Shown here: one piece after another, positions 56,909-64,000 of the stretch
Layout of the letters: every line of letters begins with the position of its first letter
Numbering within the stretch: the stretch's first letter is position 1
From: Bacteroidetes bacterium GWF2_40_14
Lineage (GTDB): Bacteria > Bacteroidota > Bacteroidia > Bacteroidales > UBA932
Assembly: GCA_001769195.1 (NCBI GenBank)
Contig: MEOK01000005.1
Coordinates: 1 to 64,000, forward strand
Reading direction: 5' to 3'
DNA length: 64,000 nucleotides
The notes under the pieces: generated by a model
What the model saw: the letters and a program-made list of their open reading frames with translations, nothing else
Databases searched by the model: none
What the model was told of the DNA's origin: nothing
Made by a program: the position numbers and the translations under genes

Positions 56909-59900
56909 ACAGAGACGGATCGATATGGTATGCACAGAGGCTCGATAATGACAAGCTTAACGCAGATATTGAACAAAGCAACAAGCTGTTCAAATCTCTT
57001 GGTGATAAAGCTGAGATAGAGGGTGCCAGGATCGACAATGCATTTGGCAAGAAGTTGGGTCTTGCAGCAGGGTTGGCAGCAGCTACAGCAGCTGCAACTG
57101 GTCTTGTTAAGAAAATGATTGATGTCCGTTCAGAGTTTCAGAATACAGAGGCGGCTTTCAAGGTGTTTCTTGGATCGGAGGAAAAGGCGGCAAAATTCAT
57201 GCAGGACATGCAGAAATATGCTTACTGGAATGTCTTTGAATTTAAAGATCTGACAACAGAGGCAGCAAAGTTACTTGCATTCAGGACTGATGTAAACGAT
57301 GTCATTGATGTTATTGATCAGTTGTCAAATGTTGCGAGTGCCACATCAAAACCACTTACGGAATTCATAGACCTGTACAACAAGGCAAAGTCAAGAGACA
57401 AACTAATGTCAGAGGACATAGAGCAGTGGGCCACAAAGGGTGTCGATATCATCTATGAATTGGCAAATGCTTCAGGAAAAAGCGAACAGGCTATATGGGC
57501 GATGGTTAAAAACAGCGAGGTTCGTTTCACTCATCTGCAAGGTGTGTTGAAAGGACTGACTTCTGAGGGTGGCCAGTTTTATGGTATCATGGAGGAGAAG
57601 ATGAAAACCCTTGGTGATAGCATAGGTCTGCTTAATGATACGATCACAGCAACAATCAATGATTTGGGTAAGGATTTTCAAGAGGTGCTTAGAGGTGGCA
57701 TTTTAGCAGCTAACTGGGCAATAGAGAACTATCAGGAGATTGGTAAGGTATTGCTTGAACTGGTTGCAGTGTATGGCACCTATAAGGCTACATTGATAGT
57801 TATGATGGCTCTTGGAAGGCTCAACAATGCAATTTTAAGACAGGCTGTTTTAGAGAAAGCACTTGCAGCAAAAGCAACTATTACACTTTCAAATGCTGAA
57901 GCTATTGCAGCTGCCATGACAAAACTCTTTATGGTAGCACAGCAAGGGTTGATTGCCACAACCAAGAAGTTGACTGGTGCACTCCTGGCAAACCCTTATG
58001 TTATGTTGGCCGCTGCTGTGGCTGCTCTTGGTTTCACTATTTACAAACTGGCTACTTATAAGAGCGAGGCAACAATTGCAGCAGAAGAGCTTCAGCAGGC
58101 AGAGATGGACCTGCAAGTAGAAGTTATCAAAGAGACGACACAGTTGGACTTGTTATATACAAGGCTCAAGGCCGCAAAAGAGGGCACAGACGACTGGAAA
58201 AAGGCAAAGAATGCAATACAGAAACAGTATGCTGACTACTTTGAAAAGCTAAAGAAAGAGGGTAAGGACGTTAATGATCTTGCTGCTGCATACGATGGTC
58301 TCAAAAAAAGTATAGAGGAAGCTGCAAAGGCAAAAGCCTATAACGCATACGTCAGTAATGAATCTGATGTTTTTGCAGAGTCAATCGGCGATCTGCGCGA
58401 GAAACTGAAAAGCAAGCTCACAGGTAAGTTTGGAGAGGTAAAGGGAGAAGAGCTTTTCTTGAAATTCGTTCCAGTGCTTGAGGGAAAAGAGAAACTGACA
58501 AAGGAGCTTAGTTCTGTTGTTTCTCAGTTTGATCAGAAAGATGTTTTTTCAGGACAGGGTAATTTGTCACTTGCTCCGGCTCAGTCCACAACATCGAACT
58601 TCATGAAGACAATCTTTGCAAGGTATAAAAATGCAAAGGACACATTCGATGCTGCGTTAAAGAATGCTGAGACAAAGTTTGGAAAACCACAGGAAGAAGA
58701 TGTTCCTGAAACAGTCAATGACGAGGTAAAACTCGAAACCCTCAATTCCATAACAGAGAGTATCAGAAACACAAGCAAGAATCTTGCTGACCTCAGGCTG
58801 AAGGCCCAAAAGGGAATGTCAGAAGAGTTGACTCAAAGCATCAAGGAAGAGGAAGACAAACTCAAAGCACTTGAAGATAAATATGAGATGCTTACTGGTA
58901 AGAAGTTTGGTTCAAAAACACAAGAAACTGATGCAGATAAAGCGAAAAAGAAATACGATGATGAAGTTCTGAGTCAAGAGGAAAAGCTACATCAGGATAA
59001 GTTTACTCTTAAAAAGGAATCGACAGAGGATAATATCGAGTTGATTAAAATTGAAAGAGACGAGGCAATCGATGCAATCAACAAAGAAGCAAAAGCATAT
59101 AAGGATTTAGCGAAAGAAGCCGGTATAAAATCTCCGGACATGTCTGTATTTGACAACAGGGTTGCAACTACAAAAGATGCATATCAGAAGCAGATTGACA
59201 AGAAGACTGCTGAAAACAAAAAAAAGGACAAAGAAACGCTGGAAGAACTGCTGAAGGATTATGAAACTTTTGAAGAGCAAAAAACCTCAGTAAACAAGAA
59301 GTATGATGATGAAAGGAAGAAGATTGAAAAAAGTGGGTTGTCAGAAGACGTTATTGCAGGAAAGGTTGCTGTTTTAGAGAAGAAGAGAAAAGAAGCCCTT
59401 AAGGGAGTATCTGATTCAGAGCTAAATTCAGTAAGGGATAATGCAGACCTGCTGATCAGGATTTTCTCCAACACATCAGATATGAGCAGAAAGAGACTCA
59501 AGGAGACTCTTGAATCAACAAAGCAGCTTGTAAACTATTTGACAGGCGTAAATCAGGCCTTGCCGGAGGGTATCACTAAAGAGTCTGCAGATAAGATGAA
59601 GTTATCAGCAGAAGAGATAAAGGCGGTACTTGATCAATTGGATGAACAGCAGACAGCATACGATAAGCAGACAAACTATCCATTCGCTGGTTTCATAAAA
59701 GGATTTGAAGCCCTCAAAGAATCAGCTGGGTATGCAAAAAAAGCTCTTGCTGAAACAGATGAAAAGAAAAAGAAACTTCTTAATGATCAGGCAGATGCAA
59801 AACAAAGTCAGGGTGTCAATTACATAGTTGACGGAGCGGTTCAAGCATCCGGATATCTTACAGAAATATCTGATAAGTTCATGGATCTGGCAGAAGTCAT

Positions 59901-61302
59901 GGGCGATTCAAGGTTCAAGTCTTTTGCAGAGCAATTCCAGGCCATGACAAAGGTAGTTTCTGCTGCAGCACAGGGAGCGGCAAGCGGTGGATGGATTGGA
60001 GCCGTTGTTGGTGCTGCCACAAGTGTGATCACTCAGACTATAGAGGCGTTCACTATAGCAAAGGCAGAAGAAAAAGAGTTTGAACAGAATCACATTGATT
60101 TCTTAAATGCCTATCAGGATCTGCTATTTCAAATAAAGAACGAGGATTTTGAATCTGTATTTGGTGTCAAAGCATTGAGTAAGGCTGCTGCTGCGGCCAG
60201 TAATGCGAGGGATGCTATAAAACGATATAACGATGAACTTTCAGGAAGAACACTTCCGGAAATTGAAAAGGAAAACCGAAACAGCGGTTTAGCTTTCAAT
60301 TTTGGACTACCGGGAGGTAGAATGAAAGAGTTGACAAATGAGTATAAAACTCTTATTGAATCTTATAAGAAGGGTTATTCCGATATACAAGGAATGGCTG
60401 TCAAGACTAAGGATCAGTCTGGATGGGCTAATTTTTGGGGATTCAAGGATGAATACAAATCATTGTTTGATCTTGCTCCAGAGTTGTGGAACAAAGATAT
60501 AAACGGAGAATTTGACATCGATGCTGCAAAGGCATTTCTTGAGACTAACACTCAGATTTCTGATGAGCAGAGAAAGCAAATACAGAACATCATAGATTTG
60601 AAAGATGCTTATGATGAGAATGTAAGTATCATAAAACAAGATATCGAGGACACATTTGGGGACCTTGGTAAAAGCGTTGTAGATATTCTTGTTCAGGCTG
60701 TAACCGAAGGTGCAGATGCGTTTGATCTGTTTGAAGATGCAGGAGCGGCAGCAATAGAGAGGCTTGGAGAAAAACTTGCTTACGAACTGTTTTTTGCAAA
60801 GAAGTTTGAGAATTTTGAAAAGGATATTCTAGACAGTTATGATTTAGCCGATCCACAGGCTATTGCAAATAAGCAATTGGATTTGCTGAACCAATTCTTT
60901 TCCACAATAGGTACAGACATGGACAATGCTCAGGATTGGATGGACATGTGGAAGAAAAAAGCAGCTGAAAAGGGCTTTGATATTTGGGACACGGAAAGAA
61001 CGGCTACATCAAGAGGCATTGCAACGGCAAGCCAGGACAGTGTTGACCTTAATAATTCATTGCTTACAACTCAGACTTCTCTTATCAGAGACAGCAATGA
61101 CAACATCAAGTCATTGCAAAGTATAGGCGCAAATATTCATAATGAGATAATAGGGCTGCATAAGAACAGTTCTGCCATACTGGAAAAAGTAAGCGGAATC
61201 AAAGAGGACACGGCAAGACTTGAGAATATTGAGAATACTATGGAAAGTGTAAATACTACTCTTGGACTTATGGAGACAAGAGGAATTAAAGTAAGGATGT
61301 AA
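56905..61302 (+). CDS. Tail tape measure protein
   Basis: The 1465-aa protein has the usual features: an N-terminal helical region, hydrophobic segments (LGLAAGLAAATAAATGLV near 50-68, YVMLAAAVAALGFTIYKLA near 365-385, AASGGWIGAVVGAATSVITQ near 1030), and long coiled coils at about 600-870. At roughly 0.15 nm per residue it predicts a tail near 200 nm. It starts with an ATGA overlap to the chaperone frame, as in many siphoviruses. Confidence 0.93.
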   Translation: MNRDGSIWYAQRLDNDKLNADIEQSNKLFKSLGDKAEIEGARIDNAFGKKLGLAAGLAAATAAATGLVKKMIDVRSEFQNTEAAFKVFLGSEEKAAKFMQDMQKYAYWNVFEFKDLTTEAAKLLAFRTDVNDVIDVIDQLSNVASATSKPLTEFIDLYNKAKSRDKLMSEDIEQWATKGVDIIYELANASGKSEQAIWAMVKNSEVRFTHLQGVLKGLTSEGGQFYGIMEEKMKTLGDSIGLLNDTITATINDLGKDFQEVLRGGILAANWAIENYQEIGKVLLELVAVYGTYKATLIVMMALGRLNNAILRQAVLEKALAAKATITLSNAEAIAAAMTKLFMVAQQGLIATTKKLTGALLANPYVMLAAAVAALGFTIYKLATYKSEATIAAEELQQAEMDLQVEVIKETTQLDLLYTRLKAAKEGTDDWKKAKNAIQKQYADYFEKLKKEGKDVNDLAAAYDGLKKSIEEAAKAKAYNAYVSNESDVFAESIGDLREKLKSKLTGKFGEVKGEELFLKFVPVLEGKEKLTKELSSVVSQFDQKDVFSGQGNLSLAPAQSTTSNFMKTIFARYKNAKDTFDAALKNAETKFGKPQEEDVPETVNDEVKLETLNSITESIRNTSKNLADLRLKAQKGMSEELTQSIKEEEDKLKALEDKYEMLTGKKFGSKTQETDADKAKKKYDDEVLSQEEKLHQDKFTLKKESTEDNIELIKIERDEAIDAINKEAKAYKDLAKEAGIKSPDMSVFDNRVATTKDAYQKQIDKKTAENKKKDKETLEELLKDYETFEEQKTSVNKKYDDERKKIEKSGLSEDVIAGKVAVLEKKRKEALKGVSDSELNSVRDNADLLIRIFSNTSDMSRKRLKETLESTKQLVNYLTGVNQALPEGITKESADKMKLSAEEIKAVLDQLDEQQTAYDKQTNYPFAGFIKGFEALKESAGYAKKALAETDEKKKKLLNDQADAKQSQGVNYIVDGAVQASGYLTEISDKFMDLAEVMGDSRFKSFAEQFQAMTKVVSAAAQGAASGGWIGAVVGAATSVITQTIEAFTIAKAEEKEFEQNHIDFLNAYQDLLFQIKNEDFESVFGVKALSKAAAAASNARDAIKRYNDELSGRTLPEIEKENRNSGLAFNFGLPGGRMKELTNEYKTLIESYKKGYSDIQGMAVKTKDQSGWANFWGFKDEYKSLFDLAPELWNKDINGEFDIDAAKAFLETNTQISDEQRKQIQNIIDLKDAYDENVSIIKQDIEDTFGDLGKSVVDILVQAVTEGADAFDLFEDAGAAAIERLGEKLAYELFFAKKFENFEKDILDSYDLADPQAIANKQLDLLNQFFSTIGTDMDNAQDWMDMWKKKAAEKGFDIWDTERTATSRGIATASQDSVDLNNSLLTTQTSLIRDSNDNIKSLQSIGANIHNEIIGLHKNSSAILEKVSGIKEDTARLENIENTMESVNTTLGLMETRGIKVRM

Positions 61303-62219
61303 TGACAGGGAAACTATACATAGACGGTATTGATGCTTATTCATCGTGGAAGATTTATCTTACAAGAGGAGGGTACAAAGACCTTGCAATGTTTGCACCG
61401 TTGAAAGATGTTGAGTTTAATGACTGGCCGGACGAAGACGGTATAGAGGTGGACCTGACAGAATCGGTTCTTGACAGCAGGGAAATTGAACTCGAGTTTA
61501 ATTGTGGAAACACTGATCGGTTCAGTTCCTTCATTGCAGCCCTTTCAGATGGATCGTTCCACACTTTCAACTTTGCTTTTCTTGGAATTTCTCTTTCCCT
61601 GCGTATGGTTGATATGCCGGATTTGTCGACTTTCAAAAAGCTTGGAAACTATACAATAAAATTTGCTGACGACAACCCTCTTAAGGATTATGTATATCAG
61701 GAACCTGTTTCAATTGGTGTGTCACAACAATACATTAAAGTTGACGACTTAGACTTATCCGCATATGGATTTATGGTTGTTAAGGGAACAGCTGACAGCA
61801 TAGAAAAGATGCCTGCTGTAAAGAAAAATCTGATTAAAGAAAACAGTGTAACAAAAGGATTGGAGTATGATGGGCAGAAAGTGGTATTTCAGCACAAAGA
61901 GGCGGTTTTAAAACTTCATTTCAAAGGGCAAAACAGCGCGTTTTGGCGCAACATGTCATCGTTTCTATACAACCTTTCAAAGCCAGGTGAAAGATCGTTA
62001 TTCTATGGTAAAAAAGTCATGACAATCCCTTTTTACTATAAATCAGCAAGCGTTTCCGTTTTCGACGATATAGGTAATGATAATGTATGGTGTGACTTTT
62101 CAGTTACCCTTGTTTTCACCTCTTTCAAAGTGAGCGGATCAGACAAAATATACATTCTTATAGCCGAGAGCGGCAAAACGATAATTACAGAAAACGGAAT
62201 CAGAATAAAATTGAGATAG
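61302..62219 (+). CDS. Distal tail protein-like
   Basis: The 305-aa protein follows the tape measure with 1-base overlap and has a distal-tail-like start (LYIDGIDAYSSWKIYLTRGG) and a beta-rich body. It would form the tail-tip hub. The family resemblance is moderate. Confidence 0.7.
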   Translation: MTGKLYIDGIDAYSSWKIYLTRGGYKDLAMFAPLKDVEFNDWPDEDGIEVDLTESVLDSREIELEFNCGNTDRFSSFIAALSDGSFHTFNFAFLGISLSLRMVDMPDLSTFKKLGNYTIKFADDNPLKDYVYQEPVSIGVSQQYIKVDDLDLSAYGFMVVKGTADSIEKMPAVKKNLIKENSVTKGLEYDGQKVVFQHKEAVLKLHFKGQNSAFWRNMSSFLYNLSKPGERSLFYGKKVMTIPFYYKSASVSVFDDIGNDNVWCDFSVTLVFTSFKVSGSDKIYILIAESGKTIITENGIRIKLR

Positions 62220-62221
62220 AT

Positions 62222-64000
62222 ATGGAAGAGGAAATTAAAGTCAGTGATATGCCGGTAGCGGAAACTCTTGTTGGGCTTGTGGTTTTGGGAGTTAGTGAGA
62301 GCCAGAGCGTTCAGGTGCCTATTGCGTTGCTTAAAGGCAATGTAGGAGCTACACCGAACTTGACAATTCAGGTTACTGCCCTTGCATCAGGAGCCACCCC
62401 GACAGTGCAGAAATCCGGAACGGCTGAAAATCCTATCTTGGTTTTGGGAATTCCAGCAGGACCAGCAGGAGCTACTGGTGCTACAGGAGGTGTGGGTGCC
62501 ACGGGTGCCACAGGAGCAACCGGAGGGGTTGGAGCCACAGGTGCCGCAGGTGCGACTGGCGCTGCAGGTGCAACTCCTATTTTACGTGCAGGTGCTTCCG
62601 GCATTGAGTGGAAGTATACTAATGAGGCCGATACAGCCTACAGGCAAATAGTAAGTTTTGCCTCTTTGAAGCTGAATTTCTCTGACCTGACTCAGGAAGA
62701 AAAAGACTCTTTGAAAGGTGCAGATGGAGCACCCGGTGCTCCTGGCGAAGCGTTCACGTTCGACATGCTCACAGAGGAACAGCTTGCTACTCTACGTGAG
62801 GGCATTGTAACATCCGTTGACATAAAACCTGCTGAAACCAAGATAGGCAAAATAACCCTCTTTGGCACTCAGTACGACTTATTCCAGATGTTAGTCGAGG
62901 TTACAGAAAATATTCCGGTCATTGCCAATGCGGAAGCCACTTTTGTTTTAAGTGACATCCCGATCGGCTTTAATCTGTTTCTTGATGTGAAGTCGTTCAT
63001 CGCAGCAGCTGACTCTCAGGTAGTGGTTGCTGACTACTATAATCATCTATATAAATTCCAGCGAATTTTTGTTGATACCGACCTTGCCACAAAGGTTACC
63101 ATTAAATGTCTTGAAACGGTTCCTGTTGCAGTAAAAGTAAATCTGCAGGTTCAGTACATCAAAGATCCGGGTGATATTCTTGAACTGAATGTTACAGTAC
63201 CTGCAGGGATAGATCCTGCTGACGTGAATTTGACATTTCCATCTCTCAAGTATAACAAGAAAAATGTGGCCTCTTTTTCTATGGATGACACAAAACCGGC
63301 CTGGAATAATGTTTTTGCTCCTATCAACAAGAAGTGGGTTGATAACGAACTTAAACAAGATCTTGGTTTGGCTAATGGAACAATCATTATACATAAAGAC
63401 TGGACAGAAACAATTAACGGACGTTATTACGACAGGTCAACAAATTATACTGTAGGAGGTGTTCCTCATGTCAATGGACATGTTCCAAGTAAGTTTTGTG
63501 AATATTCCGACGGCGCTGGAGGAAGACGGCGTTATGGTTTTGGTATTGCTGGTTCTTGGTGGTGGTTGGCCGAAAATACAGGCGCAAACTCTAATGTCAC
63601 AGATCCGGCATGGTTGGTAACGGCAAGGGATCAGCAGGTAAGTTATGCTTTTCCGGCATCATCCGCAAGAGAAATAAGGTATATGTCGGATTTCGGAGTC
63701 GCCTATGAAATTCACGATATGTATATTCCCTATAGTGAGAGTAAAAACAATTATGACAGTATGACACAGCAGGAGTTTGATGCTGCTGTTCTAATAGAAA
63801 GGGAGAGATATTTTGCCCTACTTGACAGGAAGCCGATTATAGGCACGAGACCGGGCGGGAACGATATTTATTATAGGTTCTTAAATTGTCCTCATGTCTT
63901 ATTCAACTATATTGCAACCAATCAGGATGGTCAGTATGGAAATAACGGGTATTATTACAAGCCATTTGCTGATTCTCTTCCGTTGTCGAGGAAAGACCTG
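62222..64000 (+). CDS. Tail fibre/receptor-binding protein with collagen-like repeats, truncated by window end
   Basis: The frame opens at ATG 62222, 2 bases after the previous stop, and stays open to the end of the window (593 codons). An N-terminal domain (residues 1-78) with VSDMPVAETLVGLVVLG is followed by about 13 G-A-T/G-x-x triplets (80-118), a second short GAPGAPG stretch near 168, and a C-terminal region with VASFSMDDTKPAWNN near 347 that recalls the start of polysaccharide-deacetylase-like domains. It probably binds or trims capsule or surface glycans. Confidence 0.8.
   Translation, partial: MEEEIKVSDMPVAETLVGLVVLGVSESQSVQVPIALLKGNVGATPNLTIQVTALASGATPTVQKSGTAENPILVLGIPAGPAGATGATGGVGATGATGATGGVGATGAAGATGAAGATPILRAGASGIEWKYTNEADTAYRQIVSFASLKLNFSDLTQEEKDSLKGADGAPGAPGEAFTFDMLTEEQLATLREGIVTSVDIKPAETKIGKITLFGTQYDLFQMLVEVTENIPVIANAEATFVLSDIPIGFNLFLDVKSFIAAADSQVVVADYYNHLYKFQRIFVDTDLATKVTIKCLETVPVAVKVNLQVQYIKDPGDILELNVTVPAGIDPADVNLTFPSLKYNKKNVASFSMDDTKPAWNNVFAPINKKWVDNELKQDLGLANGTIIIHKDWTETINGRYYDRSTNYTVGGVPHVNGHVPSKFCEYSDGAGGRRRYGFGIAGSWWWLAENTGANSNVTDPAWLVTARDQQVSYAFPASSAREIRYMSDFGVAYEIHDMYIPYSESKNNYDSMTQQEFDAAVLIERERYFALLDRKPIIGTRPGGNDIYYRFLNCPHVLFNYIATNQDGQYGNNGYYYKPFADSLPLSRKDL

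Noticed and set aside
62368-62604. Minus-strand frame of 78 aa rich in Pro-Val-Ala-Pro
   Set aside because: It is the antisense shadow of the collagen-like Gly-Ala-Thr repeats of the tail fibre; no spacing or leader supports a gene.

Overview
The window reads as the chromosome of a Bacteroidota (probably Bacteroidales) bacterium, AT-rich, carrying the left and middle part of an integrated tailed phage. The host assignment rests on promoters of the TTTG-N19-21-TAnnTTTG type (a perfect TTTG-N19-TATCTTTG precedes the tRNA-Val gene), near-absence of Shine-Dalgarno sequences, and families typical of this phylum (FISUMP lipoprotein, PgpH-like 7TM-HD protein, large single-chain PurL, PIN-PhoH protein).

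Host part (1-20252). The first 78 bases look like domains V and VI of a group II intron whose body lies outside the window. Then come, on the minus strand, a haem-binding and a covalent-FMN protein (periplasmic redox pair), pyruvate phosphate dikinase, a PIN-PhoH ATPase and PurL. FolC and a tRNA-Val(TAC) follow on plus. A minus-strand operon runs Rrf2 regulator, YceI, outer-membrane porin, YceI. Next are an S9 serine peptidase on plus, a convergent esterase on minus, PgpH-like phosphodiesterase and a FISUMP lipoprotein. The host part ends at a bidirectional terminator next to an 18-bp tRNA/tmRNA 3'-end fragment, taken as attL.

Prophage, lysogeny and early region (20253-39700). A leftward operon (repressor, membrane coiled-coil protein, two small proteins, lipoprotein, tyrosine integrase) diverges from a rightward early operon across an operator region with a perfect 20-bp palindrome. 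The early operon holds two regulators (one LuxR-type), an SMC/SbcC-like ATPase with an altered Walker A, a RecT-like protein, an MBL-fold hydrolase, a DUF4373 replication initiator containing iteron-like repeats, a PcfK/PcfJ pair, an adenine methyltransferase, HU, an HD-domain protein, a PAPS/APS-reductase-like enzyme, a radical SAM protein and a VRR-NUC nuclease.

Possible modification module and packaging (39705-48857). A separate promoter drives DUF488, a GNAT acetyltransferase, an alanine-racemase-like protein, a large amidoligase with a possible Mom/GNAT-like C-terminus, a 52-aa SEC-C protein and a ParB-like protein, running straight into terminase small and large subunits, portal and minor head protein. 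I consider this the most interesting system here: a candidate amino-acid-based modification pathway expressed with packaging.

Structural region (48940-64000). Two further promoters carry the same palindrome (TGTTTG-N5-YAAACA) over the -33 box. Genes run through RadC-like protein, scaffold, decoration, major capsid, connectors, tail tube, an unusual tRNA, tail-assembly chaperone with a well-supported -1 frameshift signal, a 1465-aa tape measure, distal tail protein and a collagen-like tail fibre open at the window end. The phage is therefore siphovirus-like; its lysis genes and attR lie beyond 64000.
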